NCBI GenBank assembly: GCA_034509495.1
Contig: CM067525.1
Location: forward strand, 4,089,445 to 4,153,444
DNA length: 64,000 nt
Origin: Acestrorhynchus altus
Lineage: Eukaryota > Chordata > Actinopteri > Characiformes > Acestrorhynchidae
Direction of reading: 5' to 3'
This document shows positions 54,911 through 64,000 of this stretch, piece by piece. How positions within the stretch are numbered: the stretch's first letter is position 1; every line of letters starts with the position of its first letter. Position numbers and translations under genes: made by a program. The notes under the pieces were generated by a model that was not told the origin of the DNA, made no database searches, and saw only the letters and a program-made list of their open reading frames with translations.

Positions 54911-55900
54911 CTGCCTCAGAAGTAAACAGACCAGTTTTCCTTACATTAAGGGGTCCTGGGGAACAAATTGCTGGTTTGTGGTACCAGCAAAAGCAACAGA
55001 AGCTGCTTGTCTAACAAAGTTTTAATAAAGCACTTCAAAAAAAACACAAAATTTGTTTTTCCCGTGTCTTATTGGATAGTGCTGCTGTCCTCTCATCGAA
55101 TCCTCTCAGTGCATCAGCAAGCTGAAGAGACATTAGGTTTTAGCCTTGACCCCAACCCATACCCACTTTATCAATGCTGACCTTGTTCTCAGAAATGATT
55201 GACAATCTCATATACTGTACAAAGTGGAGTGTTTTGGGGTCAGCTTTGTTTTGACGACCAGGGAGGAGGATTGGGGTGACCGGCCCCTCTACTCTCTCAG
55301 TGGTCCACACCCATAGCATACCAGTGCCAGGACAAATCTGTTTGACACACAAATTGGTGGGTTAGGATGGGCTTTGTCTGGCTGAGGGTCTGGAGGTGAT
55401 GAGCTGCTCTCCAGTGTCAACAACACTAACAACAGGCAAGGTTTTCTGTATTATACTTGCAGAGGTTTGTATCCATGTTTGGCGGCAGATCTAGAATACA
55501 TGTGAGTGTTTCAACAGCAAAGAGATATGATAAAAAATATTATTTCATTTGCAGAAAATGTCTTGATTGGCATTCTAGCAAAGAGCAAAAGAGTCACTGA
55601 TGAGCACTTACATCAATGACTCAATGCTTCACTCCCTGTGCCAGAATGAGCAAAAATTGTAATGTCCGTAACATAGACATAAAATCTTCATTCATACTTT
55701 TTAAACAAATAATAAACATATAATAATATAATAATTATAATAATAATAAATAAACAATGCTAAAGAATCCCTGCATGCAGTATCGAGCTGACTCCAGATT
55801 TAACATGAGGTGTACAGGTTTGAGCTACTAAAGCGATTTTTAGCAAACCCATACAGTTTATTATCCAGAAAAGGTTCGTTGGTCTAACTTGTGACTACTA
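54911..55900. other. Unassigned stretch with (AAT)n patch
   Basis: A TAATAATAT-rich patch lies at 55705-55760. Otherwise no feature. Confidence 0.45.
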
Positions 55901-57119
55901 AATATGATTAATGTCATCTGGCTTTGGGAGTCTTACAGAACGCATGCAAACAAAAAGGCTGTTGTTGTGCAGCTGAGCGTGGGTGCAGTCACGTCTTTAC
56001 AGTCTTGCATACCTTCACTGTTAGACTCTGCCTTCTGCCAAGAGATCTGCGCTGAACAATATACGCATTATAACTGGTACAGTCAGACTCCCACGAGAAT
56101 GGGGTAGCTATGGGCTTCTTCACCCACTCTGTTGGTGGAGTTGAAGGACTGAACTGTAGGTGTCCTCTGTGCTGCTCATTGGACAAGGGGAAGAAAAAAA
56201 AAACACGCCGAGTTAAGGGCCTATAATTAGATGCATTTCACGTGACATGTAAATATGAACAGAATTCAGATGTTTGTACTTTAAACATGCTTGCACTTTT
56301 ATGTGGCTCGGCTTTGTCCAGATATAATCCTGAAACGTCATACGGAATAAGTGACCAGCTGTAATCTATGAGCAACCAAATGATCAACACTACTTCAGGC
56401 GTTAGGTGGTAGGATGTGTATTGTGGTCAATCTTCAGCCTAATCTTCAGCCTGTTAAACATCAGTTAAATAGTTAGTTACTTATGAGCAGTGATGGACTG
56501 GCCATCCACGGGTAGCAAAACCGACCGAAAGGCACCAACCCCCCTCTTCCCCACCCCGGGAATCAGTCCAGCCCTGCTTACAAACCTGTTTAAAAAGCAC
56601 TTCACCTTCGTGAAGGTGTCTAAATGGCTCTTGGTTTAGACATGAATGTTTCTCGTAGGAGTTGATTCTCATAACAAGAAATGAACCTCACCCTCAAATC
56701 TCATTCATCAAGAAAAGAACCAAAGGGGTTCTTCTGCAAACCAAAGGGGTTCATCTAAGGTGCTGCTCAAATGACCTCTTTTCAGCCCGTTCATTTAGTA
56801 CACATTAAAGTAAAGGGATGAAGACGGTCCAAATACAGAATGTAGGTCTTCAGAAGAGCTGCTGCCTTTGAGGGGGAACGGACCACTCTTACAATTCCTT
56901 GCAAATTAGCAGGCGAGCTGGGTTAGGATCAGTTCTGCCTGCCTAATCTTAAACAGGGTGTAAAGCAGTAGCTTTCAGGGAAAATTCTGAAAGAGAGGCT
57001 CTGCCGATAAAAGAGGAAGCATCTGTCTCTGCATAGCGATATATAGTCTACTACAGTCTGCTCACTCTGAAGGAATTGTGGTGCAGAAATAAGATTTGGA
57101 GGCATCTTGCAGGACATCG
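55901..57119. other. Unassigned stretch, CNE-like left part
   Basis: 56210-56360 is repeat-free with CCTATAATTAGATGCATTTC and CACGTGACATGTAAATATG (E-box CACGTG). A CCAAAGGGGTTC(A/T)TC direct repeat lies at about 56720 and 56741. No gene. Confidence 0.35.
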
Positions 57120-57520
57120 TTACTCATCCATCCGTCTTGTTAACTAATCACATTAGTCTCCTATTGCCTGAAACAGTGAGAAATAGCACATATTTGACTG
57201 CAGGATCGAAACCTGTTTGTAGATGCGTATTGAGGAACCGTTCAAGCGATTTTCAGGCCAATATTTAATGTGGATTAGGAGTCTCCGTGTCAGTGAAAGG
57301 CTGAATATCTTCACGATTAACACTAATTGCACATTAATTGTATAAGTCAGACAAAACGAATATCAGAAAAGCATTACAAGGCAATTGGAACACATGGAAT
57401 TTGCATACTTTCGGTTTAATTAGGGTTGAGTTGTCATTGTTGACATGCTTTAGAGGAAATTCAGGAGAGCTAGAAGGTCAAACTGTGTTTATGTTGGTGA
57501 CCATGAAGACTGGGGCTTAG
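57120..57520. other. Candidate conserved non-coding element
   Basis: Repeat-free sequence with TTAACACTAATTGCACATTA (about 57318-57337), TTAATTGTATAAGT, a perfect octamer ATTTGCAT at 57399-57406 and GGTTTAATTAGGGTTGAG. Clustered POU- and homeodomain-like sites without an open frame suggest an enhancer. Inference only. Confidence 0.4.
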
Positions 57521-57929
57521 ACCAAAAGGATCATTTCTTTCATTTGACGAGGACTTCGTTCATTTTGTTTAATCATTCTGTATTGTGGCAACTTCAGGAG
57601 AGTATGGCTTCATTGACACCGACGAGCAGCTCATCACCTCCAGACCTCCAGTGTTAAAACTATGTTAATATGCAGTTTCTGTGACCAGATAGAAAGTGTT
57701 TTTTTATTCATAAGCAATAATGCAAAAATAGTAAACAGAGAAACCTTGACCTTGACTTTGACCGATGCTTGGTATATCGCCAGATGAACAGATGCAACGT
57801 TAATGAGAATGAGGTAAAATAGTGTTCCGGGGATAATGAATGTGATAGTGAATGGGTTCACATGATCTGCAGATCATGATCAGCAGGTGATTACCCTGGA
57901 CTACGGAGTCCATACCAGGCATGACATGT

Positions 57930-58110
57930 TCAGTGTGTTTTCTGACGGCAACAGCTTTGGCGAGGAGCTATGGTACTGGAAAACGAACCAGCTACCAGGT
58001 AACCCAAAGGGATTTGAGCAATGTAGAGTCCCATGAAGTGGAAAAATGCAATAACAGGTGATAAATAGGCTGTTAAATGACATCAGAGCATTTTTTTCAC
58101 CCACATAAAT
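57930..58110. repeat. Dispersed repeat related to 9590-9800
   Basis: GGTACTGGAAAACGAACCAG with CTACCAGGTAACCC is shared in order with 9590-9800. AATAGGCTGTTAAATGACAT follows. Class unknown. Confidence 0.35.
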
Positions 58111-58874
58111 TCCCATTTTTACTATTTATACACCTGGAATCCTGTAAACGTAGTCTTTGGCACCTTTAAATATGAGCGGTGGTGAAGCAACCGTGAGAAA
58201 TGGAACCGAAAATGGTCAGCTAGTTGGCACCCACTCACTGGCATGTCAGTCACAGAAACAGGCAGGTAATGTCTGGGGGAGCCGTGTCAAACCACATGAC
58301 AGCAAATGCCAAACAAGTGAAAAATGCCCCAGGAGAGGAACAGTGGGTACATGTATCTCACTGACAAGGACAGACAGAAACTCCCAACAAGACATCTGCC
58401 GAACTGCTAGACAACAGCCTCCGTAATTACAGCACAGTGTCATTTTCCCAACCTTAATCTCTAACCAGCTGTAAATTAGTCAGCCGTATGTTCGAGAAAG
58501 GTGCTGGGAATGAAACACTCGTGTAATTGGTCTCCCCTCAGCAAGACTGCATGGCATGCTCATAACAAAGGATTTGCAAAACCTGGTGCAATAGGTGCAA
58601 TAACCAGGCCCATATCCATCCTATTTCATAATCTGCTGCTTGAAGATCACTTTGGTCCTTTACTTTTTTACCCTTTATTTAATTCACCTGCGTTAACCTT
58701 CATAACGTTAGGCCATTTTTGTGGGATGTCCTAGTTTGACGTACGTCTCTTGCCAAAAATCGAACTTGTCTTCATCTGAGACGTTAAAATAACATAAATA
58801 TTTGTATGAATTTGACCATGTTTTGATCAAAAATGTACTCGCGGCTACAAATGAGTCATGCAGAGCTGCACATG
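58111..58874. other. Unassigned non-coding stretch
   Basis: An 89-codon + strand frame at 58157-58426 has no recognised family. No other feature. Confidence 0.4.
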
Positions 58875-58948
58875 CCATAGATTGTCTCCCCAATTCACAC
58901 CCAGTGAGATGCTGTCCAGCACAGGCTATTGTATCAGAGCTGGGGACT
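58875..58948 (+). mobile_element. SINE family S2, short fragment
   Basis: GTCTCCCCAATTCACACCCA and CAGGCTATTGTATCAGAGCT with GGGGAC match the body of S2 copies at 47806 and 13018. Only about 75 bases survive. Confidence 0.55.
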
Positions 58949-58974
58949 GAGCCTATATAGAATTATTATTAGTG

Positions 58975-59100
58975 TTATCAGTGTGTGGTCTCGGTGCTGA
59001 CCACATTCATTGGTCATCTCCACTAAGACAAAAGTGGGACTCATCACTGAAGGTCCCAGTGAGAGACAGTTTGGCAGCACACTAATGCAGTTGTGCTCGT
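58975..59100 (-). pseudogene. Tc1-like transposase fragment
   Basis: On the - strand D-E-S-H-F-C-L-S-G-D-D-Q is a readable first-Asp region of a Tc1 transposase, parallel to N-E-S-C-F-H-L-G-G-D-D-Q at about 9135. Nothing else of the enzyme is present. Confidence 0.6.
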
Positions 59101-59186
59101 CTTTCATAATATGGAGACATAAAAGCTCCCCTAATTTAACAAAGACTGGGATTACAAATGCTCTGAATGAATACAAGCATTTTAAC

Positions 59187-59189
<3 letters not shown>

Positions 59190-59248
<59 letters not shown>
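59190..59248 (+). repeat. (CA)n microsatellite
   Basis: About 29 perfect CA units. A second, interrupted CA tract lies at about 59402-59449. Confidence 0.95.
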
Positions 59249-59250
<2 letters not shown>

Positions 59251-59735
59251 GGGAGTATGCTTTATCTGCAGGGGAGATGGTGCCTTCCTGCAGGCGCCTG
59301 GTCATATGATGAAGGACTGAGAGATCATGTCGTCAGCTGGAGAACCACACACCAAGAAACAGGAGAGCCTAAAGCCCTGAACACATTCTTGCCAAGACAC
59401 TACACAGACACACACACTCACACACAAACACACACACACACACACACATTTTTACACCCATTCCTCAAGCATGTACACACATTGTCACATGCATCCTACA
59501 AACAAGAACTTCCACAGTTTCCAGCTAAGCAGCAGAAGGTTTATTGCGGCTGACGTTCACAAGGGTGATGTAAACATTATCTTCTCCACTTGGTTTCTCA
59601 CACGACTGCATCATCATTTCCGTTCTTATTATATTCAACCCTGCAGGCACTTTAGTTTGTGCTGAATTGAAATGAAAAACTCAGGATCTTCTACCATACA
59701 TTAACTACCTCATTCAGATTTCCAGAAAGATCATT
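59249..59735. other. Unassigned stretch with interrupted CA tract
   Basis: Apart from the CA tract at 59402-59449 nothing is recognised. Frames reading through it are His/Thr-rich artefacts. Confidence 0.45.
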
Positions 59736-60180
59736 CTCCATCAAGCACCATCATTCTTCACCATACACCATCATTCTTCATCAAACACCATCATTCTCCA
59801 TCAAGCACCATAATTCTTCACCATACACCATCATTCTTCATCAAACACCATCATTCTCCATCAAGCACCATCATTCTTCACCATACACCATCATTCTTCA
59901 TCAAACACCATCATTCTTCACCATACACCATCATTCTTCAGCAAACACCATCATTCTTCACCATACACCATCATTCTTCATCAAACACCATTATTCTTCA
60001 CCATACACCATCATTCTTCATCAAACACCATCATTCTTCATCAAACATCATCATTCTCCATTAAACACCATAAATTTTCTTCAAACATCATCATTCTTCA
60101 TCAAACACCACCATTCTTCATCAAACACCATCATTCTCCACCAAACACCACCATTCTCCACTAAGCACCATAATCCTCCT
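59736..60180 (+). repeat. 20-bp minisatellite (CACCATCATTCTTCATCAAA)
   Basis: About 22 units of 20 bases. Units alternate between CACCATCATTCTTCACCATA, CACCATCATTCTTCATCAAA and CACCATCATTCTCCATCAAG. Trimers repeat as 60-bp higher-order units at 59741, 59801 and 59861, then 40-bp dimers follow to about 60040, then degenerate monomers. The + strand is purine-poor in G. Confidence 0.95.
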
Positions 60181-60553
60181 TTAATCACTATGATCCCCAT
60201 ACCAAACAAACACCAACCACTTCTCCAGACACCATCATTGTCCAAACTTCATCACACCTCAAAAGCCTAATTCCTGTAATATATCCAGGCATCCTTCAAA
60301 TATTAGCATGAGCACTGCTCCTCAAAAAGAGCTCAAGTGAGGGGTGGAGAACAGTCCAGATCAACAACAATCAGGTACAACCAAACCCAGTATTTGAGTG
60401 TGTAGGTAGCTAGTGAGAAACTTTGGGACAGTGTGCTTCACCCTCACCCTTCACAGTCTCCACTGAGCTGCTGCTGTTTGACCAAAGGCAGGATTAACAG
60501 CACACTTTCAGTCACATCCACTCACATGACTCCGAGAGGGATAACGGGGGACG
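60181..60553. other. Unassigned non-coding stretch
   Basis: No feature recognised. Confidence 0.45.
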
Positions 60554-60600
60554 GGGAGTGGAGGAGAGGAGAGGAGAGGGGAGGGGAGGGGTGGAGAGGT
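60554..60600 (+). repeat. (GGAGA)n / (GGGGA)n G-rich tract
   Basis: GGAGAGGAGAGGAGAGGGGA then GGGGAGGGGTGGAG. Several G-runs of three to four lie close together, so a G-quadruplex on the + strand is possible. Confidence 0.8.
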
Positions 60601-60682
60601 TGAAGGAGAGAGAGAAAAGTAGAAAAAGCTGCTTGTCACGAGTGTGAGCAAAACTCACAAGACCATTATCAGCAAGCTACAG

Positions 60683-61090
60683 TATGAGGACAAAAGTATT
60701 GGGACGCCTGTCCGTTCACGGTTTCTTCAGAAATCAGGGGCATTTAAAACAATTTATCCTGCTTTTGTTGGAATGACTGTCTCATCTGTCCAGGGAAAAC
60801 CTTCAACTAGGAGCATTGCTGTGAGGATTTGATTGCAGACTGCATTCTGCCACAAGAGCAATAGTGAGGTCAGTATGTTGGATGGACCTCATCCCCAACT
60901 TCCCAACTCATCCCAAAAGTACCGGATGGGGCTCCATCATTCCAGAGAACACAGTTCTACTGCTCCACAGCTCAATGATGTGGAGCTTTATAACCCCATG
61001 GCTTACACCTGGCATTAGACATGGTGCCAATAGGTTCGTGTTTGTTTATCTGCTCTGTAGGGAGTGGCCTACAAACATCGGAACTTACAG
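60683..61090 (+). mobile_element. MITE with ACAAAAGTATTGG termini, copy 2
   Basis: Begins GAGGACAAAAGTATTGGGAC. The body has GCTGTGAGGATTTGATTGCA, CAGTATGTTGGATGGACCTC, CATCATTCCAGAGAACACAG and ATGGTGCCAATAGGTTCGTG, co-linear with the element at 5175-5893 as far as its CCAGTAGGTTAATG segment. The right TIR is degraded near ACAAACATCGGAA. No minisatellite in this copy. Confidence 0.65.
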
Positions 61091-62028
61091 TCTGATCTAG
61101 ATACAGTGGTGGTGGAGAAGTCTGGAGGTACTGTCCCATCTCACCATTTCATAAGAAAGAGTGTTTGAGGTTAGGGTGTTTTCCTCCAGGTCTTTAAAAT
61201 AAGTCATACAACCTAGTGGCTTCTTAACCTTCACGCTGCTGTGTGGTTTCTCTTCGTACAGCTCGGAGTACATTCCTTGCAACCTGCGTGAATGTGTGGA
61301 ACGGAATGAAGGGAGTAGTGGAATAGCAAGAAGGCTCAGCCAGTTCACATGACTTTACAATCCAGAAAAAGGCCCCTGTCAGGTCAGATTGTTAACACAT
61401 TATGAGTAGCTTCATAACTCACTTCCATTGCCATTCTAGCAGAAATTCCCAAGAAAGTCAAGTGTGTGATGGTCCCATAAAGTAAAACCAATGTATTTCA
61501 CTTCATTTGATTTAGAGTGGGCACATGTTCTTGTTTTTATCCTTCGTTTGGACTTTGAGATCTTTCTCTAAACGACTAGAAAGCAATTTGGGAATATTCC
61601 ACATTCCCTCAAACTCTCAGTTTATCTCTAATCCAAAGGACTTGAGCACATGGCAGGAACCCGGCCTTCGATTTGGCCAAATCATAGTGAGTAAATGGTT
61701 TTGTAGTTCAGTGTTCCATTCGAATGTGACTGAGATTATGCTTAGTGATTTGAAGGTGACCTTAGTGTACCTCTGGAACCTGTTTGGAATTACAGCTGGT
61801 TGGCCTCAAACAATCAGCTCCTGCAAACCAAATCCCAAACTTCCCAAGCATTTGTTCTTTACTGGTTCTTATATTGCTTGGTTTCTCACGTACAGCCATG
61901 AGCAACTTTGAATTTAACATATTAAACATGTGGACATGTTTTCTTGCGAGTAAACAGTCACAACAATCCTGCATTTATTTCTACTTAAAATACCTAAAAT
62001 TACAATGAGGTGCTGATGACTAGTTTGA
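61091..62028. other. Unassigned non-coding stretch
   Basis: A 128-codon + strand frame (61525-61911) has no recognised family and no splice context that I would defend. Otherwise plain. Confidence 0.4.
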
Positions 62029-62300
62029 TTAGTTTGGTTTGCTCTTGATTGTTGAAGGAAGGAGTTTTACCAAGTTGAGATCCAAAGAGCTCTCTGAGGA
62101 CATCACAAAAAAGTTGTAGAGGTGGATGAGTCTGGAAAGGGGTTTGAAAATATCAACAATTGGAAATCCACTGTCTGTTCCACTGACCGGAAAATAATTC
62201 ATAAGTTGAGAACATGGCCAGTTCAGGCCGTCCCTGCAAGTTCAACCCATGAGCAGACCACAAGGTGTATAAAGAATTCTCCAACATTTAGTACTTATTC
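62029..62300 (+). pseudogene. Tc1-like transposase N-terminal remnant, copy 1
   Basis: The leader TTAGTTTGGTTTGCTCTTG is followed by pieces E-L-S-E-D-I-T-K-K-L, E-S-G-K-G-F and D-R-K-I-I-H-K-L-R. This is the helix-turn-helix region of a Tc1 transposase (E-L-S-E-D-I-R-K-K type). It has frameshifts and stops and no catalytic part. A 20-bp minisatellite follows within 70 bases. The same leader recurs at about 63632. Confidence 0.7.
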
Positions 62301-62365
62301 ACCCACCTGCTGGTTCATTGTAAAGGTGTGCTCCATTCACCCCAACAATTCCTTGTGAAGTGTTT

Positions 62366-62612
62366 CCACCAAACACCATCATCCACCTTCAAACATCTCC
62401 ATTCTCCACCAAACATCAACATTCCCCATTAAAAGCCATCATTCTCCACCAAACACCATCATCCACCTTCAAACATCTCCATTCTCCACCAAACATCAAC
62501 ATTCCCCATCAAACACCATCATTCTCCACCATCCACCTTCAAACATCCTCATTCTCCACCAAACATCAACATTCCCCATCAAAAGCCATCATTCTCCACT
62601 CAAACACCAGCA
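62366..62612 (+). repeat. 20-bp-based minisatellite, 80-bp higher-order unit
   Basis: CCACCAAACACCATCATCCA starts at 62366 and 62446 (80 bases, four 20-mers), with ACATCTCCATTCTCCACCAA and ACATCAACATTCCCCAT(T/C)A in between. A third, partly deleted unit follows. The 20-mers are related to the array at 59736. Confidence 0.9.
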
Positions 62613-63560
62613 TTACCTCATACACTTCTCTCTTTTTATCTTTCCGGTGCTGTTAGAGGGAGTGTGCAGCATCATCAACAGTTCCAAGCTCATAAACACA
62701 CACAATTACATACACGTTTCAACTCCAACAACAAAACACGCAACGTGCCTTCAGCAGCCCCCGATGCATCTCCCTGTTCTCTCATCCTGATATTAAAAAC
62801 CCCATCATGAGACGGGCTCTTAGTTAAATCCTCACACCTCCCGTGGGTATGTTCTCTAATGTCTCAGTGATATCAGCTAATTAATAGCAATGAAAGAAAG
62901 TTAAAGAGACAATTGCACTAAACTGCCTTAAGCTTATATTCATTGTGAATCCAGTAGGGATGGCTAAATGGAATAACTGAAACATGACATGCATTTCCAT
63001 GCTCCGAATAAGCAAATTGCATCTGATCAGACCTTTCTCACATTGCTGTAACCCTGCTTCAACAAATGCCTGGATGCCTGGATCTACTACTTCAGCTCAG
63101 ATTAAATAAAATGGTATTTGATTACTTATAATATGATAGAGGGGGAGAAACCACAAGTGTAATTGGCTGGGTAATTTGCCCAATTTAGGGGATATTACAT
63201 TTTAATAGGAGGGATTTTTGTTCTACCAGGCTCTTGTGCTACCTCAGGCTTAAAAGGTCTCAAGACCAAAATCTCACATGACCTAAAATAGAAGAATGTG
63301 TGTTTTAGAGATGCCTGATACAACCTCAGATATAAATGCATATTGTGCAGGTTTAAAGGCCACAATCACATTATTATAAATCCGTTCTATAGAGTTTTTA
63401 GTGTAAACACTCCAGATCCCAACAATAAACCAGATGTTCTCAAGTAGCTGAGGTTTTGTGAGCTAATTTGCAGAACAATGCTTGGTTCCAGATTTCTCCT
63501 GGATTTTCTCCTGGAGGCCACCAATGCACCTCATCATTCAGGTCTGATTTATGAACCCAA
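62613..63560. other. Unassigned stretch, CNE-like centre
   Basis: 62800-63200 is repeat-free with GATATCAGCTAATTAATAGC, ATTGCACTAAACTGCC and AGTGTAATTGGCTGGGTAAT. Possible enhancer; no frame. Confidence 0.35.
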
Positions 63561-63850
63561 ATTTTCTAACCGTATGGACTCAGAGAGGAATGAGGACTTT
63601 GGTGGAACCTGTCTTATTTAAATCTCAGACATTAGTTTGGTTTGCTCTTGTTGACTGAAGTGAGTGGGATCACCATGGTGTCAGGAGGAGATTCAAAGAG
63701 CTCTCTGAGGCCTCCAGAAAGTTCATGAGTCTGAGAAGGGACTTTAAAAGATCTCAAAACAATTAGAAATCAACCGCTAGAAATAACGTACCATTGGAGG
63801 ACATTTATAACAATTGCCAACCTTAGGTTAGGATGAAGTTTAGGTTTAAC
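63561..63850 (+). pseudogene. Tc1-like transposase N-terminal remnant, copy 2
   Basis: TTAGTTTGGTTTGCTCTTGT, CAAAGAGCTCTCTGAGGCCT and CATGAGTCTGAGAAGGGACT parallel copy 1 at 62029. The following AAGATCTCAAAACAATTAGA keeps the helix-turn-helix coding sequence with different lesions. It too stops before the catalytic domain and is followed by a tandem array. Confidence 0.65.
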
Positions 63851-63887
63851 AACAATGACCCTGTGTACAACAATCCTGAGAATCCGT

Positions 63888-64000
63888 CAGTTCTCAGTTG
63901 TGTGTCAATTCTTAGTTGTGTCTCAATTCTCAGTTGAGTCAGTTCTCAGTTGTGTGTCAGTTCTTAGTTGTGTCTCAATTCTCAGTTGAGTCAGTTCTCA
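63888..64000 (+). repeat. 52-bp minisatellite, continues past the window
   Basis: CAGTTCTCAGTTG starts at 63888 and 63940 and again (to the window edge) at 63992, a 52-base period. Each unit is three ~17-base variants of TCA(G/A)TTCT(C/T)AGTTGTGT. The array is cut by the window end. Confidence 0.9.

Noticed and set aside
59736..60180. CRISPR-like regularly spaced direct repeats
   Set aside because: The 20-bp units are contiguous with no unique spacers, no cas genes exist and the DNA is eukaryotic. It is a minisatellite.

Overview
The window reads as nuclear DNA of a ray-finned fish, most probably an otophysan (characiform, catfish or electric-eel relative). There is no operon layout and no long open reading frame. 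It holds very long dinucleotide tracts, many decayed Tc1/mariner transposons, tRNA-derived SINEs and several MITE families that I recall as abundant in Ostariophysi. The taxon is an inference from repeat content, because no host gene could be used to place it. I find no intact protein-coding gene. The apparent ORFs are low-complexity translations, transposase debris or chance frames. One short open stretch near 39.17-39.33 kb could be an exon, but the evidence is weak.

Layout. 0-5 kb: polypyrimidine/polypurine tracts, an RFX-type X-box palindrome, two copies of an unassigned interspersed repeat (called family X here) and facing CA/GT arrays. 5-11.3 kb: a MITE carrying a 29-bp minisatellite, then nested Tc1-like remnants. 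11.5-16.3 kb: a candidate regulatory block, a SINE, a ~190-bp duplicated block and an array of CCAAT motifs. 16.9-31 kb: more family X, an AT-rich 42-bp minisatellite, an LTR-like fragment, a large palindromic MITE whose end runs into a 93-bp GT array, and a nearly full-length but dead mariner-type element with visible terminal inverted repeats (29.68-30.69 kb). 32-34 kb: a 1.36-kb pyrimidine-rich degenerate satellite interrupted by a MITE. 34.9-38.5 kb: tRNA-like SINE heads, a GTTGCTA minisatellite and a Tc1-like pseudogene. 39-49.8 kb: family X, a solo LTR, Tc1 remnants, a nest of four element classes around 46 kb and two divergent ends of one Tc1 subfamily. 49.8-64 kb: further minisatellites (29, 20 and 52 bp units), Tc1 fragments, and relatively unique AT/homeobox-motif-rich stretches.

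The stretches between repeats (for example 7.66-8.10, 11.50-12.11, 28.40-28.64, 35.28-35.60, 40.78-40.93, 48.74-49.05 and 57.12-57.52 kb) have mixed composition, no coding frame and clusters of homeodomain, octamer or CRE-like motifs. This is the usual appearance of conserved non-coding elements in a gene desert or a long intron. Conservation itself cannot be judged from one sequence.

No convincing new biological system was found. The most useful leads are family X (nine partial copies in 64 kb), the duplicated block at 14.86/15.56 kb, the CCAAT array, and the 20-bp higher-order minisatellites beside Tc1 fragments.
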